Counted from the first letter of the stretch, positions 36,467-46,299 are shown. The stretch is 64,000 nucleotides of DNA from DATARN01 sp963851105 (GCA_963851105.1 CAWKNP010000005.1:116967-180966); one strand, 5' to 3'. Program-made: numbers and translations. Notes: generated by a model not told the origin, from the letters alone.

Positions 36467-37978
36467 TCAGGTCACGTTGATATGGACGGTCTTGCTGGTC
36501 TTGGTGTAGTCGTGCAGATCAGCGGGCGTGAAGGTGACCGTCAGGGGCTGGTTGTTGCCTACGGAGAGCACGGTCCCCGCAGGTGGGTTGTAGACGAAGG
36601 TGCCGGCCACGGTGGCGGTGGCGTTCAACTGGGTGGAGCTGAGCGGCGTCCCATGGGTGATCGGCGCGGGGTTGGCCCAGGTGATGACCGGTGTTGCCCT
36701 CGTTACTGTCACCGATTCCAGGTCGGAGTTGCAGGGGTCGGTGACCGCGTTGTTGTTGGCGTCGCCGCGGTATGTAGTGACCCATCGGTGGATACCGGTC
36801 GTTGTCGGCGTGAACATCGAGGTGGTGTAGTTGCCGTCGCCCGACACCCGGTGGCTGGTGGTGAAGACCGCCGTGCCGCTGCAGTTGGTGTCGCCGGGCG
36901 CGAAGAGGTGGAACACGACCACGCCGGTCGGGTTGACCCCGCTGGCGACGGTGGCGGTGTCGGTGACCTTGCCTCCGACGGGCACGCTGGCTGAGGCGTG
37001 GGTGGAGAGGTTGGGCGTCGCTTTGCTGACGGCCACCGATTCGTTGGCCGCGTCGCACACGCCGCTCACCGGGCTGTTGTTGGCGTCGCCGGAGTAGGCG
37101 GCGATCCAGCGATAGGTCCCGATCAGGTTCGGCGCAAAGGAGGAGGAGCTGTACGAGCCATTGCCCGTGACTGCCTGGACCGAGGTGAAGATCGCCGCGC
37201 CGGTGCAGCTCGAATCGTTGGGGCCGAAGAGGCGGAAGGTGACGTTGCCCGTCGGGTTGGACCCCCCCGAGAGGGTGGCGGTATCGCTGACCGCTTGGCC
37301 CACGACCGTCGCCGCCGACGCCACGGTGCTCAGCGCGGGAGTGACAGTGCTGCTCGACTCCCCGATGGCGGATCCCGGGTTGCCAGTCGTCCCGTTTACG
37401 CCATGGGCGAAAGCGATCTGGTCGGTCTGGAGCCCCGCGGCAGCACCGGCGTCTTTGGTCGGGGCCTTGTTCACGTCGATCGTGAAATCAATGCGGCAGA
37501 AAGACCCTGGCTGGCCCGGCGGTTGCAGGACGACCAGCCCACTAGATAGGGTAAAAATCTGTCTGCCGGTAGTGCTACCGGAGACGGTGCTTATTGCGAA
37601 CGTTTGCCCCGCGCATGCGGTCCCCGGCTCCCCGAAACCGGTAGTAGAAAGGCGGAAGACCCCTGGATCGGCGTCCGCGGCCGTGCAGTCGCCGTTACCG
37701 GTGAACGTCCCGGAACCGCACGATGGGACGAGGGTGATGTTGTCGATCGTCACGGGGTTGACATTGTCCGGCGGCGACGAACTGTTCGTGATCTGCAACG
37801 TGGCGGGAAGACCCCTCTCACCGACACTTACAGTGGGGGGAAAGGTGGGCGTCACGGCAAAGCCGACTCCCGCGAAGGCCGATGGCATGGTGATGACAAA
37901 CGGTATAACGGCCGCGACCAGGCCAACGAGGCCCCTGGTGGCCCTGCGGCACCACGAGTTGTCCATGGTGCGCACCAT
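36467..37978 (-). CDS. Secreted Ig-like repeat protein
   Basis: A 503-aa exported protein with a signal peptide (cleavage near SAFA-G, residue 36). The N-terminal domain is beta-rich with paired Cys. Two Ig-like repeats of about 90 residues follow, each with DTAT, NPTG, VxFxLFxPxDxxC and YRWxxxYxGDANN. A final half-repeat ends in TSKTVHINVT. Such repeats are common in actinobacterial surface proteins that bind or space out cell-wall material. No sorting signal or membrane anchor is visible at the C-terminus. Function unknown. Confidence 0.78.
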   Translation of the reverse strand: MVRTMDNSWCRRATRGLVGLVAAVIPFVITMPSAFAGVGFAVTPTFPPTVSVGERGLPATLQITNSSSPPDNVNPVTIDNITLVPSCGSGTFTGNGDCTAADADPGVFRLSTTGFGEPGTACAGQTFAISTVSGSTTGRQIFTLSSGLVVLQPPGQPGSFCRIDFTIDVNKAPTKDAGAAAGLQTDQIAFAHGVNGTTGNPGSAIGESSSTVTPALSTVASAATVVGQAVSDTATLSGGSNPTGNVTFRLFGPNDSSCTGAAIFTSVQAVTGNGSYSSSSFAPNLIGTYRWIAAYSGDANNSPVSGVCDAANESVAVSKATPNLSTHASASVPVGGKVTDTATVASGVNPTGVVVFHLFAPGDTNCSGTAVFTTSHRVSGDGNYTTSMFTPTTTGIHRWVTTYRGDANNNAVTDPCNSDLESVTVTRATPVITWANPAPITHGTPLSSTQLNATATVAGTFVYNPPAGTVLSVGNNQPLTVTFTPADLHDYTKTSKTVHINVT

Positions 37979-38216
37979 ATACCACCAGCACTTGTGAGGG
38001 TCCGGAAAGGGTTCCTCCGTACGGTGGCCGAGTCCGGTACACGACGTAGCTCGCCACGCTGAAATAGAACCCGGTGACGGGGCAGGCCCATTCCGCCCCC
38101 CACTACGCAGAACCCGCTAATGAGTACGACCATCGATGCCAGGGAAAGAGCCGCCATGACCACCCGAGCCCGCCAGAGTAGTCGTTTTTTCCCCGAGACT
38201 TATAGCGCTACACGGC

Positions 38217-38437
38217 AGCGCGGTCCCAACCCGCGCACATCAGTCTGGCGGTCAGCCCACCAGCGCTGCCCCGACGGATTGTCACGCCCTCCCGACCACT
38301 GGGGTCAACGGCGTAGCAGCCGTCGCCCGTCGCCTGCTCAAAACGCAAGTAAGCCCCCAACCTCCGGTTCGGCGCGCCGAAAAAGGAGCTCAGAAGCTCG
38401 CCCGTCCACCTTGACAGGCCGTTCCACATCAGTTTAG
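38217..38437 (+). mobile_element. Remnant of an IS1111-type right end (non-coding tail only)
   Basis: About 220 bases align with the last 300 bases of the IS1111 copies at 45112 and 60961: GCGGTCCCAACCCGCGCACA at the left, GGCCGTTCCACATCAG at the right (38417-38432), then TTTAG in place of CTTAG. Transposase sequence is absent, and about 75 bases carrying the long hairpin are missing. This is an old, diverged copy or a solo tail. Confidence 0.8.
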
Positions 38438-38603
38438 TCGAGCGCTTCAGGACGTGGGTCACGTGGACGCTCCGCTCATCTGCACAGAGGTCAACAGCGT
38501 TCTGATGGTCCTCTTCCGACTCTGTGGCGCCTGCCGATAGGCCGCCAGGGCCATTCTCTACACTGACCGGATCATGGTCAACCTGAAGACCGGCTCCTAG
38601 CCC

Positions 38604-39386
38604 ATGCCGGGCCGCTCTCGCCGCCGCGGTCGCTCTCGCCGAAGGATGATTTTGGCTTATCGCCGGCGGCCTCTTCGAGGTCGCTCTGATACTGGCCGCC
38701 GCGGGATTGCGGGACCTGATCGCAGCCCGGTCCCGTCTTCGACCCGCTACCGCTGGCCCAGCAACTGGCCGCGTCGGCCGCGGGCGGGCACATGCGGGTG
38801 TGGATCGACGTCGCCCGCGATGAAACCACTCTCGAACGCGTCGGGCTTGGGGGCGGTCCCGGGGACACCAAGGCTGATCGCACCTTTCACCTGGCAGTAG
38901 AGAATCGCAACGCCACCAAGGTCGACTACTACGTCGCGACCGCAGTCGAACAGCAGGTGACCATCACCAACAACGGGACGGCGATAGTTCGCACCACCGT
39001 TATCGTCCAGAACGGCTCCCCGCCCGGCGCCGAGCCTTCCTATCAACTTGGGCCCGACGGCTACGGGACGACACAGCCAGGCGAATACTGGGCGTGGGTG
39101 CTCCTTGGGGGCCGGCGGGGGCCGATCAACCGGAGTCGGTTTCTGAGTCGGGACGGCGGTTGAGCCGAACCGTCCTTGACCGCGTCTACCTGGGCAGACC
39201 AAACAGACTGTTTTCATTTACCGTGATCCCCAATGCCGTGCAGGGCGGCAAGCTCGACCTCCGCTACGTACCCCAGCCCCGCCTGACGGGCGGCGGGGCG
39301 CACCCGGCTGGACCATCGGCGGTAAGCCGATTTGGAGCGGGCTCTGGGACAAGACGATCAATCTGAGCTGGAGCCTCCACCGCTAG
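38604..39386 (+). pseudogene. DUF4012 pseudogene with large internal deletion
   Basis: A decayed copy of the 31358 gene. It begins MPGRSRRRGRSRRR, matching that gene's start, but jumps at about 38740 from the first helix region straight to FDPLPLAQQLA, losing roughly 400 codons. The rest follows the parent (VENRNATKVDYYV, YQLGPDGYGTTQPGEYWAW) through at least two frameshifts, near 39110 and 39300, to SWSLHR and TAG 39384-39386. The upstream promoter motif is still present at 38554. Confidence 0.88.
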
Positions 39387-39405
39387 GAGCTGCCGTGACC
39401 GGCGG

Positions 39406-40422
39406 TCACGAGTTCGCGGTCGCGCCCGAACCCGACACCGGCGTGTTCGACAGCCAGTCGGGCAGCATGAGGTAAGCCGCCAACACGATCAGGACGGCAC
39501 AGTCGCCTAGGACCCGCAGCGAGGTCATCCCCGTCAGGCTGAGAGCCCCGAGCGCGGTGACCGTTGCCATCACCAATCCCACCGTCAGCGTGGTGCGGAG
39601 GTGGGACCAGCCGGCCGCGACCAGTCGTTGGTAGGAATGGTCCCTGTGGGGCTGCGACCACGGCTCGTGACGGCGCACCCGCTGCACGAAGGTGACCCCG
39701 GCATCAGCCAGAAATACCGTCAACGGAGCGACCACCGCTTCGGGGGCGATTCCGGCGTGTAGTCCTACGACCACCGCGACCGCCAGCCAGCCACCGAGGA
39801 AGTAGCTGCCCACGTCGCCGAGGAACATCCTCGCTTTGGGCACATTGAAGGGGGCGAAGGCAACGATGGCGGCCGCGGGGATGAGCCCCGCGGCCGCGAG
39901 GGCGCCCGCGTGTTCGTGGGAGCCGATGATCCACCAACTCGCGCCGGCCACGAATACTTGCGCCACTGCCAGCCCGTTGATGCCGTCCATGAAGTTGAAC
40001 GCATTCACATAGCCGACCAACCACACGACGATCCCCGCCCCTACGGCTGTTTTTACCATCGCCCCGCCGCCGATGCTGCGGGCGAACCAGACCAATGACA
40101 ACAATGCCACTGCTACCTGACCGATCAAGCGTTGAACGGCGCTTCTCGGATGGAGGTCGTCCGCCAGGCCGATGGCCCCCAGGCAAACCGACACGACCAG
40201 GATGGCATCTCGGCCCGTTTCGGCGAGCTGGGATGAGACGCCGGCCGCCACTATGCACGCGACTGCTGGTGCGATTCCGCCGCTTCGCGGGGTTGCTATT
40301 TGGTGCGATGAGCGCAACGTGGGGACGTCCAGCAGTTGAGCCCGGCGCAATGCCCAAAGGACGATGGGAGCCGCGCCCAAGGCCACCGCGAATGCCAGCG
40401 TTGCCGCGGGGAGGTCCATCAT
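39406..40422 (-). CDS. Polyprenyl-phosphate N-acetylhexosamine-1-phosphate transferase (WecA/TagO/MraY family)
   Basis: A 338-aa polytopic membrane enzyme that transfers a sugar-1-phosphate from a UDP-sugar to undecaprenyl phosphate, starting synthesis of a lipid-linked glycan. Family motifs are present: GLADDLHP (Mg-binding DD), NAFNFMDGINGLA, LGDVGSYFLG and the cytoplasmic HRDHSYQRL. About ten helices. This is the second initiating enzyme of the window; it is unrelated in fold to the short transferase at 12078, so two glycans may be started. Confidence 0.92.
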   Translation of the reverse strand: MMDLPAATLAFAVALGAAPIVLWALRRAQLLDVPTLRSSHQIATPRSGGIAPAVACIVAAGVSSQLAETGRDAILVVSVCLGAIGLADDLHPRSAVQRLIGQVAVALLSLVWFARSIGGGAMVKTAVGAGIVVWLVGYVNAFNFMDGINGLAVAQVFVAGASWWIIGSHEHAGALAAAGLIPAAAIVAFAPFNVPKARMFLGDVGSYFLGGWLAVAVVVGLHAGIAPEAVVAPLTVFLADAGVTFVQRVRRHEPWSQPHRDHSYQRLVAAGWSHLRTTLTVGLVMATVTALGALSLTGMTSLRVLGDCAVLIVLAAYLMLPDWLSNTPVSGSGATANS

Positions 40423-40529
40423 CAGAGTAGTCCGGCTTCACCATGAGCAGGCCCGAGTGCCCGACTCAATCGCCCGAGACCATGAGCATCGCAATTCACC
40501 CCGGCGCGTTGAGCGTAGACAGTGCGGGC

Positions 40530-41328
40530 TCAGGCGCGATGCGTGTCGCCCGTCCGAACCTTTGACGTGACTCCGTTGCTGCCATCGCCGCGTGGGGCTG
40601 CCGTGCCACTGGCACCCGCCCCGTTGCTTCCGTTCGCGGCGGTTATATGGCATGCCCTGTCCAGTGGATGCTCTGCGGCCAGCTGGCCCTCGATTCGTGC
40701 CAATCCATTGCCCAGCGTCACGAAACGTTCCGAAATGGCCTCTACCAGCCACTGGAAGCGAGCATCGAGATCGACCACCGACACCGGCTGCCCCGCCTGC
40801 GCCTGGGGCACCTGGCGGGACGCGTCCTGCAACTGCCTGATATCAGCGAGGATCTTGCGATCGATGGCGTCGAAGACTTTGACCGCCGCTTGGCGCTGGA
40901 TCTCCAGCGCGCTTCCCGTCGCTTCGGTCACCTCGGCTGGCAATGCCTCCGCGACCGCTCGGATCTCCTGCACCGCCTTGATCATCTGTCCCTCGGGCGG
41001 ATGCGATTGGCAGAGTTGGTCGATCTTCAACGTCAGCTTCTTCACTTCGAATCGTAGCGCCGCCACCTCTGAGGAATCCGAGGGCACGCCTATGGAGGCC
41101 GCTTCGGGCGGCATTTCTACCCGGGCTGCCAGCAGGTTGGTCGACTTCTTCGCCGGCCGCGAACAGGGTCACAGACCTGGGTCCGGCTGCCCACACGCTC
41201 GAGCACCCCGGGAACAACCCGTGACAAATGGCCCCACACTCGGCGCACTGACACGAGTCGCGGCTCGCCACCATTGGGTGATCGCAGCCTTCTTTGATCT
41301 GCGGTCCGAACGCGTGACACCACCCCAT
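40530..41328 (-). CDS. Cys-rich zinc-binding / coiled-coil protein, frameshifted (copy 1)
   Basis: The N-terminal segment MGWCHAFGPQIKEGCDHPM, then CQCAECGAICHGLFPGC, carries eight or nine potential zinc ligands. The C-terminal half is helical and ends with LDARFQWLVEAISERFVTLG. The intact homologue at 59879 has the same order. Here the frame breaks at 41151; removing one G after GGC restores AAGKKSTNLLAARVEMPP. ATG 41328 is chosen because similarity to the other copy begins there; ATG 41388 is possible. Family unknown to me. A 56-aa zinc-ribbon gene lies just upstream on the same strand. Confidence 0.65.
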
Positions 41329-41403
41329 GGGAGGCCAGTCTATCTCCTGGGCTAGCTCCTGCCCGTCCACATCCCTCGTTCGACCCACCTGCTTGAGGCG
41401 CGC

Positions 41404-41574
41404 CTACCGGAAACCCTGAATCCCGCCTGGGCGCCAATCGTCGGGTAGGTAGCGTCCCAGGTGACCGTCGGCGGTCAGGTACTGCCGCAACCTGCACTTC
41501 GGGCACACCGCTTCGCCCGGCTGTTCGCTGAAGGTCACGTCGGTCCGGCAGTCCAAGCATTGAGTTGGGAACAT
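41404..41574 (-). CDS. Small zinc-ribbon protein (56 aa, copy 1)
   Basis: ATG 41574 to TAG 41404-41406. The sequence begins MFPTQCLDCRTDVTF and continues GEAVCPKCRLRQYL, giving two CxxC pairs spaced as in a zinc ribbon. The end reads LGRYLPDDWRPGGIQGF. A clearly homologous but decayed copy precedes the second unit at 60688-60842, and conservation follows this frame. It lies immediately upstream of the Cys-rich/coiled-coil gene and immediately next to the left end of the ISL3 element, whose target repeat overlaps its start codon. Function unknown; DNA or RNA binding is plausible. Confidence 0.65.
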   Translation of the reverse strand: MFPTQCLDCRTDVTFSEQPGEAVCPKCRLRQYLTADGHLGRYLPDDWRPGGIQGFR

Positions 41575-41579
41575 ACGTT

Positions 41580-43185
41580 CCCCTACTCGGGTTTCTGTGG
41601 GTGGTTTTGGGTGTGCGGGAGTGGCGTGGCGTTGACAGGTAAGGATTTCAGGGGCGTTGGGGGGCGCGGACAGACGCGCACGAGCGGGGACGCCTTAGGT
41701 TCGGGGTCTGCCAAGACAACCGGACTTAGGAGGCGGCGCTCGTGCGCGTCACTACGGCATTCAATCGGATATTGCGTCTGCCCGGCGCCAACGTGGAATC
41801 GGTGAGTTTCACCGGGGAGGGTTTGGTGGTGGGGGTGCGGGCCCGTTCGGGGCGGTTGTGCTGCCCGTGCGGGGAGTGGACCTGGGCCCGTTATGACACC
41901 TCGCGGCGGCGTTGGCGGCATCTGGACATGGGCTCCACCAGGGTGTGGCTCGAGGCCGACGTGGCCCGAGTCGACTGCCGGGCATGCGGGAAGGTCCGCA
42001 CCCAGCTGGTCGGTTGGGCCCGGCCGGGGGCACGCCACAGCACCGATTTCGAGGACAGCGTGGCGTGGCTGGTGCAGCGCACCGACATGACCACGGTGGC
42101 GTCGTTGATGCGCTGCTCGTGGGAGGCGGTGCATGCCATGGCGGGCCGGGTGGTGGCCGAGCATCTCGACAGTGCCCGCCTCGACGGCCTGGTGCGCATC
42201 GGCGTCGACGAGATCTCCTATCGCCGAGGCCATCACTATTTGACGATCGTCGCCGACCACGACCGCGCCCGGGTGGTGTGGGTCGCCAAAGGCAAACGGG
42301 GCGCCGCCTTGGAATCGTTCTTCGATGAGTTGGGAGCCGAGCGCAGCTCGGCCATCGAGGCCATCTCCATGGACCTGGGCACCATCTACCGCGACGCCGC
42401 CCGGCGCAGGATCCCCCAGGCCACCATATGTTTCGACCCCTTCCACGTCATCCAGATCGCGAACCGGGCGCTGGACTCGGTGTACAAAAGCACCGGTCAC
42501 ATGCACGCCAGCGGTGTCGGCGACGCCGCCTGGCGCCAGACTCGCTACGCCCTGCGCTCGGCGGCCGAGAACCTCACCGGCGGCCAACACGAACTGTTGA
42601 AATCGTTGCGCCGGGACCGCTACCGGCTGTGGCGGGCCTGGGAGCTGAAAGAAGCCCTCCGAGGCCTCTACCGCCACGTCAACGCCGCCGACGCCCGGGC
42701 ATACCTGAAACGGTGGATCACCTCGGCGTTGCGCAGCCGCATCCCCGCCTTCATCAACCTGGCCGGCCAGATCCGCCACAACTTCGAACCCATCATCTCC
42801 GCGGTCGAGCTCAACTTGTCCAACGCCCGCCTCGAAGGCATCAACAGCCGAATCCGCCTCATCCAACGACGCGGCTACGGCTACCGCAGCGTCGAGAGCC
42901 TGGCCGCCATGATCTACCTCTGCATCGGCGGCGTCACCCTCACCCTGCCCCACGATCAGCCCCGCGGTTCGAACCGAAGCGACGCTGCGGCGTCGCTTCC
43001 TAACTGCCCACCGCCTCGACCCGGAGCCGGGGTCAAGGCCGGCCCGAAGGGCCGTCCCGCAGGGACGCGAAGCGGCCTTGACGCCGGACGGAGGGGCGTG
43101 GCACCACGCAATTCCCGACCAAGAACAATCACTTCCACTAACACATCCACCCGCCTTTCCCACCCACAGAAACCTTAGGAGGGGC
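41580..43185 (+). mobile_element. ISL3-family insertion sequence, copy 1 (intact)
   Basis: Terminal inverted repeats lie at 41580-41604 and 43160-43184 (22 of 25 positions agree; the shared inner part is GGTTTCTGTGGGTGG). The 9-bp sequence ACATACGTT flanks the element at 41571-41579 and 43186-43194, which contains the 8-bp target duplication typical of ISL3. One transposase gene fills the element. Confidence 0.9.
41742..43178 (+). CDS. ISL3-family transposase
   Basis: A 478-aa DDE transposase. The N-terminal zinc-binding part has CCPCG and VDCRACGKVRTQLVG; a helix-turn-helix region (TTVASLMRCSWEAVHAM) follows. The catalytic domain shows VGVDE-like GVDEISYRRGHHYLTIVAD, then DLGTIYRDAA with CFDPFHVIQ, and the final ARLEGINSRIRLIQRRGYG carrying the Glu. 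GTG 41742 has AGGAGG about nine bases upstream. The C-terminal 80 residues after GGVTLTLP are low-complexity and probably not needed. A decayed copy begins at 62642. Confidence 0.95.
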   Translation: MRVTTAFNRILRLPGANVESVSFTGEGLVVGVRARSGRLCCPCGEWTWARYDTSRRRWRHLDMGSTRVWLEADVARVDCRACGKVRTQLVGWARPGARHSTDFEDSVAWLVQRTDMTTVASLMRCSWEAVHAMAGRVVAEHLDSARLDGLVRIGVDEISYRRGHHYLTIVADHDRARVVWVAKGKRGAALESFFDELGAERSSAIEAISMDLGTIYRDAARRRIPQATICFDPFHVIQIANRALDSVYKSTGHMHASGVGDAAWRQTRYALRSAAENLTGGQHELLKSLRRDRYRLWRAWELKEALRGLYRHVNAADARAYLKRWITSALRSRIPAFINLAGQIRHNFEPIISAVELNLSNARLEGINSRIRLIQRRGYGYRSVESLAAMIYLCIGGVTLTLPHDQPRGSNRSDAAASLPNCPPPRPGAGVKAGPKGRPAGTRSGLDAGRRGVAPRNSRPRTITSTNTSTRLSHPQKP

Positions 43186-43194
43186 ACATACGTT

Positions 43195-43740
43195 CGACAC
43201 TAATCCCAGATCCGGCGCCTTGTGGGCCGTCGGGAGTTGCCCCTGACGGCGGCCCAGGGCGGCCCCGGCATCGGCCACCAAGGTCGGAAGGGAATGCTCG
43301 AGGATAAGCCCAGTGACGCTGACCCGCTCGGCGATGGCGACCAAGCTGTCTTCGCCGTCCAACGAGACGTCGATGGTCACCAGTTCCGGCCGGGTTTCGG
43401 CCTGACCGCGCTTGTATCTGGCTTGCCCACCGCGGCCACGAAGTCGACTAGGATACCGGTTAACTCCGACGGGTTGGCTCGCCCGCAGCAGGGGTGGTCC
43501 GGTCGAGCTCGTTGGACACGACGGTCTCGTCCATGCTCGCCGAATCCGACACGTTCCCGAGGACGCCCGACTGACCTTCGAACTCGCATGCCGTCAGGAC
43601 CTCGACACGAGCCGCCACTGGCCCCGCCACGACGTGCAACTGGAGGGCAGCGATACGATGAGAATAGAACCGTCGGGTGCCATTCCCGCAGCTCCTCACA
43701 AGGGAATGGACCATGTTGTACCCGATCCAACCTGACTCGC
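43195..43740 (-). pseudogene. Decayed coding region truncated by the ISL3 insertion
   Basis: Minus-strand fragments such as LVTIDVSLDGEDSLVAIAER, then TLVADAGAALGRRQG, look like a real protein, and SELTGILVDFVAAVG precedes them in another frame. The 3' end runs into the ISL3 right flank. Before that insertion this DNA lay directly upstream of the small zinc-ribbon gene. I recognise no family. Confidence 0.35.
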
Positions 43741-43794
43741 CCGGCGGATGCCGGGGATCCGGTTCGCCGGGAGTTTGAGTAGCGCGGCCACCAT

Positions 43795-44246
43795 GTTCCG
43801 GGACATCGCCACCTTGCGGCACCGCGGTGCCCGTCACCGGCCTCAAGGTGCACGATGGCGCCGTGGCGGGATGGGTTACCGACTCCACCCGGTCGGACAA
43901 CTCCGTCGACTTCCTCGCCGATCTCGTGGTCCAAACCCCGGTCCGGCTCGACCTGCACATCGCCGACAACCTCTCGGCCCACAAGACCGACAGAGTCCCC
44001 GGGTTCCTCGCCGCCAACCCCCATGTTCACATTTACCACTGGCCGACCGACGCCGGTTGGCTCAACCGAGTCGAGCGACGCCTGCTACGCCGCGGTGAGT
44101 TTGATTCTGTCGACGACCTCGCGCAGGATCAACAGGAACAGCTTGCCGAGCGAGTCATCGAGTTCATTAAAAATTACAACAAACGGACCGAGCCATTCCG
44201 ATGGACCGGGGACGGCCGCCCACTCGTGCCGAGTCAGTCACAATGA
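43795..44246 (+). pseudogene. IS630-family transposase remnant (C-terminal part)
   Basis: The C-terminal half of a DDE transposase: WVTDSTRSDNSVDFLADL, HIADNLSAHKT (with the second catalytic Asp), and YHWPTDAGWLNRVERRL (with the Glu), ending in TEPFRWTGDGRPL. The N-terminal half is missing or scrambled; the upstream bases encode a trace of RHRG-type sequence in other frames. It is diverged from the IS630 at 56169. Confidence 0.82.
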
Positions 44247-44395
44247 CTTACGCGCGTAGGCGCGAGAGCTCTAGCAAATGCCCGATCGTCCCGATCCCCG
44301 CTACTCAACCGTTCCGGTAAACGATGGGACGGCTCGTCGGGTCCCGATGCTACGCTTGCCTCGCAAGCACTGTCTTTCTACAGGGAAGGTCGGCC

Positions 44396-45103
44396 ATGTG
44401 CACCCCCGAATGCTTCCGTTTCGCAGAAGATTCACTTACTCCAAATGAGATCCTGGGGAAGGCGATTCTTGAAGTTGGCGCACGCGATTTCAATGGTTCT
44501 CTCCGTCAATTTGTTGAAGGACAGGCACCGGCGTCTTACATTGCTGTCGATATGATTCCTGGTCCCGGCGTGGACATCGTATGCACTGCCGAAAAGCTAA
44601 TTGAACGATTCGGCCGGGACTCGTTCGATGTCGTGATTTCTACTGAAATGATCGAACACGTACACGACTGGAGGACCGTCATAAGCAACCTCAAACAGGT
44701 CGTGCGCCCAGGCGGTGTACTCCTCTTGACGACACGTTCCCCGGGCTTCCCGTTTCACGGCTATCCTGGGGACTTCTGGCGTTACAAGGTCGAAGACATC
44801 AGGACCATCTTTTCGGACACGACAATCGAACGGCTCGAAACCGACGACCCAACATCGCCGGGCGTGTTCCTCAAGGCGAGAAAGCCTATCCAGTTTTTCG
44901 AGGCCGACTTATCGCAGTACCGTCTCTATTCCATTATCCGACGACGGCGTATCATCAGAGCCAGCGCCCTCGATGTTTTGAGCATGACTGTTGCCGCCTC
45001 TGCCTGGAAGGCGGCAAAAATCATTTTACCGCGCTCGTTAGTCGACGGGATAAGGCGACGCGCCTGGCATACACAGGACGTGACGCCGACAGGAGAGAAA
45101 TAG
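44396..45103 (+). CDS. Class I SAM-dependent methyltransferase
   Basis: A 235-aa methyltransferase: AILEVGARDFNGS as motif I, SFDVVISTEMIEHVHDW, VVRPGGVLLLTTRSPGFPFHG and GDFWRYK, the Methyltransf_11 layout common in sugar loci. ATG 44396 follows GGAAGG by seven bases. Codons use noticeably more A and T at third positions than the first 40 kb, as in the rest of this module. The gene ends nine bases before an IS1111 insertion. Confidence 0.87.
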   Translation: MCTPECFRFAEDSLTPNEILGKAILEVGARDFNGSLRQFVEGQAPASYIAVDMIPGPGVDIVCTAEKLIERFGRDSFDVVISTEMIEHVHDWRTVISNLKQVVRPGGVLLLTTRSPGFPFHGYPGDFWRYKVEDIRTIFSDTTIERLETDDPTSPGVFLKARKPIQFFEADLSQYRLYSIIRRRRIIRASALDVLSMTVAASAWKAAKIILPRSLVDGIRRRAWHTQDVTPTGEK

Positions 45104-45206
45104 CCCCTCCGCTTAGTCAGAATGGAACGGCCGGCCCGCTTCCGCATCTTGCGTGGATCAGCCACGATGAGCGGAAGTTGCCACATACGGAAGGAGCCAG
45201 CCGTCC

Positions 45207-46299
45207 ATGCCCAGTTCTACCAGCCCAACTTTTCTCGGTCTCGATGTTCACAAGAACACAATCTCGGCTGGGATCCTGCGTTCCGGCGAGGACGTCCCCG
45301 ACGTGGAGAAGATCTCTTCGGATCTTGACGCCGTGCGGCGGCTGGTCACCCGGCTGGGGAGCCCTCGGCGGCTGCGGGCGTGCTACGAGGCGGGACCCAC
45401 CGGCTATGAATTGGCTCGCATGCTCGAGGCGATGGGTGTGAGGTGCTCGGTGATCGCCCCGACGCTGATCCCCACCGCTCCCGGGGATCGGGTCAAGACC
45501 GATAGCCGGGACTGCCGGCGCCTGGCCCGGCTGCATCGGGCCGGGGAGCTGGTCGCCATCCGTGTCCCGTCGGTCGCCGAGGAGGCGGTGCGGGATCTGT
45601 GCCGGGCCCGGGCCGACATGGTGATCGACCGCACCCGGGCCCGTCACCGCCTCGGGAAGTTCCTGCTGCGCCACGGCCGGGTGTGGCGCGACGGGGACAA
45701 CTGGACCATGAAACACGAGGCGTGGATCGCCGCCCAGCGTTTCGACGACCCCGCCCTGGACGCCACCTTCGCCCACTACCGGGCGACCATGAGCGCCCGG
45801 GAGGCGGCGGTCACCTCGATCGACGCCGGACCTGGCCCGCTGGTTCACCAAGGCACCCTTCGCCCCCACGGTGGCCAGGCTGTGCGCCTACCGAGGCATC
45901 ACCCAGCTGGGGGCGTTGAACCTTGCGGCGGAGGTGTGCGACTGGCGGAGGTTCGGGACCGCGGGGACGTTCATGGCGTTTTGCGGGCTCACCCCCTCGG
46001 AGCATTCCAGCGGAGAGAAAACCCGACGTGGCCATATCACCCACGCGGGCAACGTCCATCTCCGTACCCAACTGGTGGAATCGGCGTGGGCGTACAAATC
46101 CCGCGCCGCGGTCGGTGTCGAACTGCGACGACGCCAAGAAGGACTCGATCCTGCGGTCGTGGCCCGGGCGTGGGACGCCCAGGTCCGCCTGTGCGGCCGG
46201 TTCCGTCGGCTCGACGAACGCAAAACCAACCGGAACATTGTCGTGACCGCCATCGCCCGAGAACTCGCCGGGTTCGTGTGGGCGGAAATGACCGCCTGA
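45207..46299 (+). pseudogene. IS110/IS1111 transposase, frameshifted (copy A)
   Basis: The same protein as the intact 363-aa copy B, with FLGLDVHKNTISAGIL, YEAGPTGYELAR and KTDSRDCRRLARL at the N-terminus. One extra G at 45828 (GACGCCGGACCT against GACGCCGACTTG in copy B) shifts the frame. The C-terminal part (FGTAGTFMAFCGLTPSEHSSG) continues in the next frame to TGA 46297-46299. It may be a real inactivation or a sequence error. Confidence 0.9.
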
